Part shown: positions 7,672-14,240 of the stretch, piece after piece
Layout of the letters: every line of letters begins with the position of its first letter
Numbering within the stretch: the stretch's first letter is position 1
Assembly: GCA_007121055.1 (NCBI GenBank)
Contig: SKMM01000004.1
Span: forward strand, 1 to 17,290
Direction: 5' to 3'
Length of the DNA stretch: 17,290 nt
DNA from: Paracoccaceae bacterium
GTDB taxonomy: Bacteria; Pseudomonadota; Alphaproteobacteria; Rhodobacterales; Rhodobacteraceae
Made by a program: the position numbers and the translations under genes
The notes under the pieces: model-generated
Databases searched by the model: none
Told to the model about the DNA's origin: nothing
What the model saw: the letters and a program-made list of their open reading frames with translations, nothing else

Positions 7672-9066
7672 CTAGAGCGGGAACAGGAAACTCCGCCCCA
7701 GCCCGATGAAGATCTCGGGCGAGGTGGCCCGCCCGATGGTCTCCTCCCGACGGACGCGATAGCCCACGCCCGAATTCAGCGACCAGTCCGCCGTCAGCTG
7801 CCGGGTATAGGTCAGCCGCAGGCTGCTCTCCTCTATCTGGTTGCGCTGCGCGCTGCCGTCGCTGCGGGCGTGGTCGGCGCGCAGCGAGAAGCTCGAGACC
7901 TGGTTGACCTGATGGGCATAGGAGGCGCTCGCGACCGTCCGGATCCGCGGGTCTTCCAGATCGCCGGTCACCGATTGGCGCGACAAATTCACCGTCAGCG
8001 GCCCATCGGGCAGGTCCTGCCGCCAGGACAGGGTGCCGATCAGCGCGTTGTCCCGGCCTGGCAGACGCGTGGCCCCGACCGATCCCGACACCGCACCCCG
8101 CGGCAGCTCGATCGAGCGGCGCACCCCGCCCGACAGCTCCTGGCCCGTCTCCAGCTGGCGCGCGTCGACGAAGAACCCGTAGCTTCCATCCGGCGTGTCG
8201 ACATCGAGATCGACGCCGCCGACCACGCCCTCCTCGCGACGGACGATCGTTCCGGTGCGGTCCACCTGCGAATACCCAAGCCGGGCACGGAGGTCCGTGC
8301 GCGGCGACAGCGCATAGATCGCGCCCGCTTCCACACGGTCCGTCACCCGCTTCTCGGTCACGCTGGCCAGCTCGCGGCGTTCCTCGCGCCGCACGCCCAG
8401 CGTGGCGGTCAGCACCGGCGACAGCCGGAACCGCGTGTCCACCCCGGCCCGCAACGTCCGGATATCGTTCTGCGTCGCCCCATCGCCATAGTCGATTCCA
8501 CCCGCGCCCAGAGTGAAGGTGACCCCGACCGGCGCCGCCTCCTGCCCCAGCGCAAGCCGCGCCTCGACGTCATAGCTGGTGCGCCGCCCGAAGCCGCTGA
8601 GCTCGTCGAAATCCTCGGGCAGCTGCAGCACACCGTCTTCGTCGACGAAATCCAGAAGCGAGCGCAGCGTCTCGATCCGCGCCTGCCGGGCCGAGGCGCG
8701 GATCTGGAACTCCGAGTCGCCGCCCTCGCGGCGGTAGGTCAGCCCGAGCCGCGTGTCGTCGAAGGCCGAAATCGAGCCCTGAGGGCGGTCGCCCAGCCGG
8801 AACCCGCTGCCGCCGGTGAAACTCAGCGCCTCGCGGGGCGTCTCAGAGACAAACCCGAAATTCAGCCGCGTGACCGACTGCACCGTCCGGCCCAGCGAGG
8901 GCACGTTGAGCCCGGAATTGTCGATCGCCTCCAGCCGCTGGTCGAAGCCGAAGGTCAGCCGCGGCGTCGGCGGCTCGTTCGCCACCACCGGTGCAACGAG
9001 CACCGCAACGCCGGTCACCAGCCCGGCCATCAGGCGACAAGGCATGGACAGAACGGGAAAACTCAT
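7672..9066 (-). CDS. Outer-membrane beta-barrel protein of the exopolysaccharide/exosortase locus
   Basis: A 464-residue exported protein. The first ~30 residues (MSFPVLSMPCRLMAGLVTG onwards) form a signal peptide with likely cleavage after VVA, before NEPP. The rest has no membrane helices but many alternating polar/hydrophobic beta strands, such as TRLNFGFVSE, TRLGLTYRRE, FQIRASARQ, VSGSVGAT, SFSLRADHA and SSLRLTYTRQL, and ends EIFIGLGRSFLFPL, as expected for a barrel of the TIGR03016-like, PEP-CTERM-associated outer-membrane group. Such proteins are thought to help polysaccharide leave the cell, though the mechanism is not established. The ATG at 9066 is preferred because an upstream in-frame start at 9150 would bury the signal peptide behind 28 extra residues; an AGG precedes it by about 8 bases. 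It follows the Wza-like gene by 80 bases and is probably in one transcript with it. Confidence 0.75.
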   Translation of the reverse strand: MSFPVLSMPCRLMAGLVTGVAVLVAPVVANEPPTPRLTFGFDQRLEAIDNSGLNVPSLGRTVQSVTRLNFGFVSETPREALSFTGGSGFRLGDRPQGSISAFDDTRLGLTYRREGGDSEFQIRASARQARIETLRSLLDFVDEDGVLQLPEDFDELSGFGRRTSYDVEARLALGQEAAPVGVTFTLGAGGIDYGDGATQNDIRTLRAGVDTRFRLSPVLTATLGVRREERRELASVTEKRVTDRVEAGAIYALSPRTDLRARLGYSQVDRTGTIVRREEGVVGGVDLDVDTPDGSYGFFVDARQLETGQELSGGVRRSIELPRGAVSGSVGATRLPGRDNALIGTLSWRQDLPDGPLTVNLSRQSVTGDLEDPRIRTVASASYAHQVNQVSSFSLRADHARSDGSAQRNQIEESSLRLTYTRQLTADWSLNSGVGYRVRREETIGRATSPEIFIGLGRSFLFPL

Positions 9067-9146
9067 GGCGGCACCTGGCCTGCGCGGGAGTGGCCGGACA
9101 TGGCCCGCCCCGCCGAGGGCCGGCCCGGGCTGGTCGGAGGGGCGCA

Positions 9147-9749
9147 TCACTCGAACAGGCGGCGTTCGGGCACGATGATGACGTCACCGTCGATCAGCCG
9201 GATCGCTCCCGCCCCGATGGCGCCCCGCTCGACCTCGCGATAGTTGATGGTGAAAACCCGCTCCACCCCGGCGCTGTCGACGCGGCGCAGCTGCACCCGC
9301 CGCGTGGCGGCAAACCGGTTGAAGCCGCCCATGGCCGCAAAGGCCTGCAGCAGGGTCGACCCGTTGCGCACCTCCAAAATGCCGGGCTGGTTGGCCTGGC
9401 CGATGACGTGCACGAGGATGGTGTCCAGCGGATCGGCGACGTCCCGGACGCCGGTCAGCGCCACGAACACCGTGGGCTCCACGGCAAAGCCCGGCGCGAG
9501 GGCTTGGGCGATGGCGCCTTCAACCTGATCGATGGTGCGCCCGCTGGCTTGGATCCGGCCCGCCAAGGGGACCGAGATGCGCCCATCGGGCGTGACCAGA
9601 ACGTCGCGGTTCAGCGTCTGGTCCTCCAGCACCTCGATCCGAAGCGTATCTCCGGGCTGCAGGCGATAGCCCGCCTGCGCCTCGGCCGGCGCGGCGGCGA
9701 CGAGGGGCGTCAGCATCACCGCGAGGGCGAACAGAATGACCCGAATCAT
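9147..9749 (-). CDS. Polysaccharide biosynthesis/export periplasmic protein (Wza-like, SLBB domain)
   Basis: A 200-residue exported protein. A signal peptide (about 1-25, ending AAPAEAQA) precedes the polysaccharide export (Poly_export) domain: GYRLQPGDTLRIEVLEDQTLNRDVLV at roughly 27-52 with the family's Y.L.PGD.L.I.V pattern, then TPDGRISVPLAGRIQASG and an SLBB-like second half (about 113-198), HVIGQANQPGILEV to DGDVIIVPERR. Such proteins form or gate the periplasmic channel for exopolysaccharide. It is shorter than E. coli Wza (about 380 residues) and lacks both a lipobox cysteine and the C-terminal amphipathic helix that lines the outer-membrane pore. The neighbouring beta-barrel protein may therefore supply the outer-membrane passage. 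The ATG at 9749 has AAAGGA about 6 bases upstream. A longer open frame continues upstream but has no signal peptide. Confidence 0.88.
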   Translation of the reverse strand: MIRVILFALAVMLTPLVAAAPAEAQAGYRLQPGDTLRIEVLEDQTLNRDVLVTPDGRISVPLAGRIQASGRTIDQVEGAIAQALAPGFAVEPTVFVALTGVRDVADPLDTILVHVIGQANQPGILEVRNGSTLLQAFAAMGGFNRFAATRRVQLRRVDSAGVERVFTINYREVERGAIGAGAIRLIDGDVIIVPERRLFE

Positions 9750-9906
9750 ATGAAGTCCTTTCCCTTTTGCGCGCCGCGGCCAGTGCCGCGACGGCTTGAC
9801 GGCGTGCGCGGTACCCGCGCCCGACCGACGTGCTGCTCGGTTTACAGGGACCCTAAGAAGCCCGGCAAAGGCGGAAAAGGAAAATCGACCATTGCCACGC
9901 TCCGCG

Positions 9907-9922
9907 GGCCGGGACCGTGCCG
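9907..9922 (-). promoter_or_regulatory. Weak sigma-54-like element upstream of the Wza-like gene
   Basis: The minus strand reads CGGCACG, four bases (GTCC), then CGGCC, so GG and GC have the correct spacing. The -24 half matches at 6 of 7 positions, but the -12 half keeps only the GC. In DNA this GC-rich a chance match is quite likely. The resemblance is noted because sigma-54-dependent control has been described for PEP-CTERM systems. Confidence 0.2.
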
Positions 9923-10016
9923 ACCGCGCAACAGCCCCCCGGATCCCCGGAGATCCCGAGCCCTGCCCGACCCAGCACCGGCCGCAACCGCGGCCATGCG
10001 CCTCCACCCGGCCAGA

Positions 10017-10042
10017 GCGGCGCAGCCCCTCCCCGGCGCCGC
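10017..10042 (-). terminator. Possible terminator hairpin after the TPR lipoprotein gene
   Basis: Perfect 7-bp arms GCGGCGC (10036-10042 as read on the minus strand) and GCGCCGC (10017-10023) flank a 12-base loop, starting 8 bases after the stop codon at 10051. There is no T tract, so this is a structural resemblance only. Confidence 0.35.
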
Positions 10043-10050
10043 GCCCTGGG

Positions 10051-12516
10051 TCAGTCGGTGACGAGCGTCGCCAGCACCTCGCGGGCCTCTTCAAACTGCG
10101 GCAGCGGCGCGTCCGCGGCGATCTCCAGTGCGCGCTCAAGCTGGCGGCGGGCGTCACCTTGGCGGCCCAGCGCGTGGTACACCATCCCGAGGTGGAACTG
10201 CACGAAGGGATCCTGCGGCAGGCCGGCCGCCGCGGGCTCCAGGTACTCCAGCGCCACCTCGGGGTTGCCGCGGCGGTACTGAATCCAGCCATAGGTATCC
10301 TGAAAGGCTGGCACCTCGGTGCCCCGCAGCCGGCGGGCGATGTTGAAAGCGCGCTCCACGCTCTCGTCGTCGGCCCGGTGGGTGGCCAGCAGGCTCGCGA
10401 GGTTGTTGGCCAGCACGATGTTGTCGCGGTCACGGGCGTAGAGATCCTCGTAGATCGCGATGGCGCCCTCGAAATCACGCTCCCGTTCCAGCCGAGAGGC
10501 GCGCAGCATCAGCGGCAGCGGCGCCTGCGGCGCCTCGGCCAGCACCGCATCCAGCAACCCGGCCGCATCCTCGCTGCGCCCCTGCGCCTCCAGCAGGCCA
10601 TACAGCACCCGCAGCGGCGCCTCGGCGCCGGGGAATTCTGCCAGCAGGTCACGATAGACCGCCTCGGCCTCCTCCAGTTCGCCGCCCAGCACCATCATGC
10701 CCGCGTCGAGGAACCGCAGCGTGGGGTCATCGGGCCGCTCGGCCAGCCGCTCCTGCAGAAGCTCCCGCGCGCCGTCGATCCGGCCATCGCGCACCTGCGC
10801 CTGCACCAGAGCTGCCAGCGCCGCGTCCTCCTCCGGGGCGTCGGCCGTCAGCCCTTCGAGGAAGCGGATCGTGTCCGCCGTCCGGCCCTGGCGCATCAGC
10901 GACTCCGCTTCCAGCGCATCGGCCCTGCGGCGGGCCTGATCGGTGTCGAGCGCCCGCAACTGCCACACCAGCCGCTGCACCCGGTCCCAGTCGTTGCGCC
11001 GCAGCTGCACCTCGCCCATGGCCGCCATCAGATCAGGGTCGTCCGAAGTGACCCCCAGCGCGCTGGTCAGCACCGCCTCGGCCGCATCCACCCGGTTGTC
11101 CCGCAGCAGAAACCTGGCATACAGAAGCGATTCGCGCGGGGCGTTCTCCGAAAACTCCACCGCCTGGGCAAAGCGTTCTCCGGCGAGCCCGCGCTCGCCC
11201 TCGCGCTCGTGGGCGCGTGCCAGCAGAAGGGCCACCTCCGGGTCGCGCGGCGCCCGACCCTGCGCGGTGCGCAGCGCGGCGACCGCCTCGGACGGGCGGT
11301 CATCCTCGATCAGCCAGCGCCCCCGCAGCTTCAACGCCGCGACATGCCGCGGGTCCGCCTCCAGCACCTCCGCCACGATGGACCGCGCCCGCGCCTCGTC
11401 GCCCGCCAGCAGGGCCATCTGCCCAAGATCCACCCGCGCATCCTCCCGCGCCTCGGACGGTTCTGCCGCCTGCAGGACGGCGTCCAGATCCTCCATGGCC
11501 TCTTCGCGTGCGCCCAGATTGAACCGCAGCCCGGCCCGGACCACATGCCACCGCAGCGGGGCCCGGGCGCCCGCAGCCTCCAGGCGCGCCTCGACCTCGG
11601 CCAGTCCGGCCTCGGGATCGCGCGCGGTCGACAGGAACTCGATCAGCTGCACCACATGCTCCGGGCGCGCATCCTCGGCGTCGGCCCGCCGCCGCAGCAC
11701 CGCCTCGGCCTCCGCCATGTCCTCGCTCATGACCAGATAGGCAATCAGCCGGCGCAGGGCGTCGTCGTTGTCGGGGAACTGGGCGTGCATCTCCTCCAGC
11801 GCCGGGCGCAAAGCCGCTTCGTCGCCCTGGTTCGCAAGCACCATCAGGCGCATCTCGTGGAACTCGGCCACGCCAGGATGGACCTCCAGAGCCGCTTCCA
11901 GCCTCTCCAGCCCGCGGTCCAGCGCGCGCCCCTGGTCAAGTGCCGCGTCGATCACCAGACGCCAGGCCATGACATCCTCGGGGAACTCCGACAGCAGGGT
12001 CTCGACCCGCTCCGCCGCATCAGCGGTCGCCGCCGTATCCTCCGCGAGAACTCCGTCGCGGTAATCCAGCATCGCCACCACCAGCTGCGTGTCCGCAGCC
12101 TCGGGCGCCAGCTCCTCGGCGGCGCGGCCATGGCGCTCGGCCGTCTCCCACTCGCCCGAGCCCAGCGCCAGTCGCGCCAGCGCCACCCGCGCCTCCACGA
12201 TCTCGGGATCGCGCTCGGCCACGTTGAGGTATTCGCGGAACGCCGCACTTGTCTGCCCGCGTCCCAGCTCGGCCCGGGCCACCGCCAGCCGCGCGTCCAG
12301 GTTTTCGGGCATCAGCCGGATCGCGTTGCGCAGCTCCAGAAGGCCCTGCGACACCTCGCCCTGCTCGATCAGAGCAAGCCCGCTCGAGAAATGCCGCTCG
12401 GCGCGGTCCTCGGAACTTTCGCACGCCGCCAGCAGCAGCCCCGCCGCCAGCACCAGCGCACCCATCCGCGCAGCGCGCCCCATGCCGAAGCCAGACCCGA
12501 TCATCCGTCCACCCAT
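10051..12516 (-). CDS. prsT: TPR-repeat lipoprotein of the exosortase/EPS system (PrsT-like)
   Basis: An 821-residue lipoprotein. A signal peptide ends in the lipobox L29-A30-A31-C32, and E33 at the +2 position would allow sorting to the outer membrane. From about residue 37 to the end the protein is helical and built of many degenerate tetratricopeptide units of ~34 residues, with recurring patterns such as ALIEQGEVSQGLLELRNAI, AGERFAQAVEF, AYGW/TYGWIQYRRGNPEVALEYL and FHLGMVYHALGRQGDARRQL near the C terminus. This matches the PrsT-type TPR lipoproteins of PEP-CTERM/exosortase loci, thought to scaffold polysaccharide export or protein sorting in the periplasm. The ATG at 12516 has GGGAAGG 7 bases upstream; a further in-frame start at 12651 would place 45 residues before the signal peptide. 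It heads the minus-strand arm, divergent from the ATPase gene. Confidence 0.82.
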   Translation of the reverse strand: MGGRMIGSGFGMGRAARMGALVLAAGLLLAACESSEDRAERHFSSGLALIEQGEVSQGLLELRNAIRLMPENLDARLAVARAELGRGQTSAAFREYLNVAERDPEIVEARVALARLALGSGEWETAERHGRAAEELAPEAADTQLVVAMLDYRDGVLAEDTAATADAAERVETLLSEFPEDVMAWRLVIDAALDQGRALDRGLERLEAALEVHPGVAEFHEMRLMVLANQGDEAALRPALEEMHAQFPDNDDALRRLIAYLVMSEDMAEAEAVLRRRADAEDARPEHVVQLIEFLSTARDPEAGLAEVEARLEAAGARAPLRWHVVRAGLRFNLGAREEAMEDLDAVLQAAEPSEAREDARVDLGQMALLAGDEARARSIVAEVLEADPRHVAALKLRGRWLIEDDRPSEAVAALRTAQGRAPRDPEVALLLARAHEREGERGLAGERFAQAVEFSENAPRESLLYARFLLRDNRVDAAEAVLTSALGVTSDDPDLMAAMGEVQLRRNDWDRVQRLVWQLRALDTDQARRRADALEAESLMRQGRTADTIRFLEGLTADAPEEDAALAALVQAQVRDGRIDGARELLQERLAERPDDPTLRFLDAGMMVLGGELEEAEAVYRDLLAEFPGAEAPLRVLYGLLEAQGRSEDAAGLLDAVLAEAPQAPLPLMLRASRLERERDFEGAIAIYEDLYARDRDNIVLANNLASLLATHRADDESVERAFNIARRLRGTEVPAFQDTYGWIQYRRGNPEVALEYLEPAAAGLPQDPFVQFHLGMVYHALGRQGDARRQLERALEIAADAPLPQFEEAREVLATLVTD

Positions 12517-12586
12517 CGCCAAACCTTCCCTGCCTGCCGGCCGCGCCATTCCTGACCAGCACCGCCTGACACCGACGACGTCCAGT

Positions 12587-12610
12587 GTTGGACACCAACC
12601 TTGGCGCCAA
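12587..12610. promoter_or_regulatory. Two adjacent palindromes, candidate operator
   Basis: GTTGG-ACA-CCAAC (12587-12599) is followed one base later by the perfect palindrome TTGGCGCCAA (12601-12610), giving two TTGG/CCAA dyads side by side. They lie 70-95 bases upstream of the lipoprotein start and in the only region controlling both arms. A dimeric regulator binding two sites is an inference from symmetry. Confidence 0.45.
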
Positions 12611-12734
12611 ACCCTGCAACATCCTCGATCACCGCGTCGATATGCAGTCATTACACCATTTTACCTGCCCGGGCACCCGTCTCGCGCCGGCTCACGGTCT
12701 CTTGTGCGCCCGGCGGGGCCACTTGCGACCCATG

Positions 12735-12763
12735 TTGCAACGCAGCACCGTAAAACACATATT
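12735..12763 (+). promoter_or_regulatory. Possible sigma-70-type promoter for the ATPase/chain-length arm
   Basis: TTGCAA (12735-12740) and CATATT (12758-12763) are separated by 17 bases, each matching the housekeeping consensus at 4 of 6 positions, in a locally A/T-rich stretch. The -35 overlaps the palindrome GTTGCAAC (12734-12741), so a repressor could act there. It reads towards the ATPase gene and leaves a leader of more than 300 bases unless translation starts earlier than 13107. Confidence 0.35.
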
Positions 12764-13106
12764 AACCCCACGTTGCGATTGTGATCTTCCGGGCTCAAGC
12801 GTAGTGCATGAAGGGGCGTGGGAAGCAACGAGGGATAGGCGCCGCACTGGGTGGGGCACTGCCCTTATGGGCCGCGACTTGCGAGGGGTATTGGTTCGAA
12901 TGCTGCCGCGGGCACGATTCTGGTGGCGGTCCCGACCGACCGGGACCGACGGCTGCGACGGGGAGGATACCCCCCTCGCCGGAGACAGCGGCGCCGTGCC
13001 CAGCGCCTGGGCGGGCGGGCTGGCGGCCCAGGCTGCAGGCGCGCGGCGCCCGCGACCCTCCTCGCCCGACGCCCATAAGACACCTCTGACCCTGCCGCCC
13101 GAGGCG

Positions 13107-14240
13107 ATGACCCACCCCCCCGCCGTGATCCCCCTTGCGGCCGCGACCCGGTCCGGCACGCCCGGGCCAGGCACGGCAGGGGTGCGCGCCAATGGCGCGG
13201 CCTGGCCGCCCGCGCCGTTCCTCAACGACCACCCAGCGGAGTTGCCCACCCCGCACCAGCCCGACCCGACCCCCGCCGCCTTCCCTGACCCCACGCTCGA
13301 CCCGGCAGCCCAGCAGCCCGAGTCTGCGCAACTTCTGTCCAGCGACGGCGTCCCGCATCTCTACCTCGACCATTTCGGCTTCACTTCGCGGCCCTTCACG
13401 CTGGTGCCGGACCCGGGGTTCCTGTTCTGGTCGCGGGCCCACAGCCGCGCCTACTCGATCCTCGAGTACGGCATCCTCACCCGCGCCCCCATCACCCTCA
13501 TCACCGGCGAGGTGGGGGCGGGCAAGACCACCCTCATCCACCACCTGCTGCGCCGGCTCGGGCCGGGCGTGCGCGTGGGTCTCGTCTCCAACGCCCATGG
13601 CGCGCGGGGCGAACTTCTGCGCTGGATCATGATGGCGCTGGGCCAGTCCGCACCGGAGGGCGCGGACTACGTCACTCTGTTCGCCGCCTTCCAGCGGCTG
13701 GTGATCGACGAGTACGCCGCCGGCCACCGCGTGGTGCTGATCTTCGACGAGGCGCAGAACCTCGGCCGCGACGTGCTGGAGGAGCTGCGCCTTCTGACCA
13801 ACATCAACGCCAACGGCGACGAATTGCTGCAGCTCATCCTCGTGGGCCAGCCCGAGCTGCGCGACATCATCCACCGGCCCGACATGGCCCAGTTCACCCA
13901 GCGCGTCGCCGCGCGCTTTCACCTCCCGGCGATGGACGCGGCCACGATGCGCGGCTATGTCGAGCACCGGCTGACCGTGGCCGGTGCGCCCCACATGCTC
14001 TTCGACGACGCGGCAGTGGCGCGTATCCACCGCGAAACCCGCGGGGTGCCGCGGCTCGTGAACCAGCTTTGCGACCTCGCGCTCGTCTATGCCTTCACCG
14101 AGGATGCCGAGGTCGTGACCGAGGCCACGGTGGCCAATGTCCTCGACGACGGCGTCTTCGTCGCCGGCCCGCAGCCGGCCGCGGCAAATGACAACGCCAA
14201 CGACCAATTCCGGACTGCGGAGGCCGACCCACATGATTGA
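13107..14240 (+). CDS. AAA family ATPase, XrtA/PEP-CTERM-associated (ExeA/GspA-like)
   Basis: With this start the protein has 377 residues. After a Pro/Ala-rich, probably disordered N-terminal part (1-84), the conserved domain begins at YLDHFGFTSRPFTLVPDPGFLFWS (86-109). It carries Walker A GEVGAGKTT (134-142), Walker B VVLIFDEAQ (209-217), sensor-1-like ILVGQPEL (244-251), a likely arginine finger in QRVAARFHL (265-273) and sensor-2 GVPRLVN (313-319). This is the MSHA/ExeA-type ATPase that accompanies exosortase-linked polysaccharide loci; its exact job there is not established. The start is uncertain: 13107 has GAGG only 2 bases upstream, while in-frame ATGs at 12867 and 12900 have more distant G-rich sites. 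The next gene overlaps its last 8 bases (ATGATTGA), implying coupled translation. Function class is sure, the N terminus is not. Confidence 0.85.
   Translation: MTHPPAVIPLAAATRSGTPGPGTAGVRANGAAWPPAPFLNDHPAELPTPHQPDPTPAAFPDPTLDPAAQQPESAQLLSSDGVPHLYLDHFGFTSRPFTLVPDPGFLFWSRAHSRAYSILEYGILTRAPITLITGEVGAGKTTLIHHLLRRLGPGVRVGLVSNAHGARGELLRWIMMALGQSAPEGADYVTLFAAFQRLVIDEYAAGHRVVLIFDEAQNLGRDVLEELRLLTNINANGDELLQLILVGQPELRDIIHRPDMAQFTQRVAARFHLPAMDAATMRGYVEHRLTVAGAPHMLFDDAAVARIHRETRGVPRLVNQLCDLALVYAFTEDAEVVTEATVANVLDDGVFVAGPQPAAANDNANDQFRTAEADPHD

Larger units (their letters stand above)
9750..10050 (-). other. Spacer between the TPR lipoprotein and Wza-like genes
   Basis: About 300 bases without a credible gene. 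On the minus strand it holds a hairpin right after the lipoprotein stop (10017-10042), a near-palindrome at 9941-9956, a weak -24/-12 resemblance at 9907-9922, and an unusually T/A-rich patch at about 9848-9895. Within that patch TTGCCG and TGTAAA, 16 bases apart, could serve as a weak -35/-10 pair. The export gene may therefore have its own promoter. Confidence 0.35.
12517..13106. other. Divergent control region between the two arms of the EPS locus
   Basis: Almost 600 bases separate the lipoprotein start from the chosen ATPase start. The segment 12581-12800 is much richer in A/T than the surroundings and holds two abutting palindromes (12587-12610), three TTGCRA motifs (12723, 12735 and 12773) and a plausible rightward promoter. 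From about 12900 to 13106 the frame of the ATPase is open with fairly high third-position GC, so part may code for a longer N terminus. No small RNA gene or independent protein gene could be supported. Confidence 0.5.

Noticed and set aside
7372..9243. A 623-codon plus-strand open frame covering the start of xrtD and the beta-barrel gene
   Set aside because: It crosses two minus-strand genes with clear signal peptide and catalytic motifs, has an Arg/Pro-rich composition and no RBS; it is treated as a shadow frame.
9796..12555. A 919-codon open frame on the plus strand opposite the TPR lipoprotein gene
   Set aside because: The minus strand over the same interval gives a signal peptide, lipobox, RBS and TPR repeats. 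The plus frame is Arg/Gln/His-rich, lacks recognisable motifs and is the expected mirror of a high-GC coding sequence.
12601..12619. TTGGCGCC followed by CTGCAA, resembling a sigma-54 promoter on the plus strand
   Set aside because: The GG and GC are one base too far apart, and sigma-54 promoters tolerate almost no spacing change. The palindromic reading of TTGGCGCCAA is preferred.
12909..12923. GGGCACG-N4-TGGT, resembling a sigma-54 promoter upstream of the ATPase domain
   Set aside because: The invariant GC of the -12 element is GT here and the base before GG is G rather than T; the match is not sufficient.
12808..13089. A 93-codon plus-strand frame in the divergent region
   Set aside because: It has no clear RBS, odd Arg/Pro/Cys composition and ends inside the open ATPase frame; no support for an independent protein.
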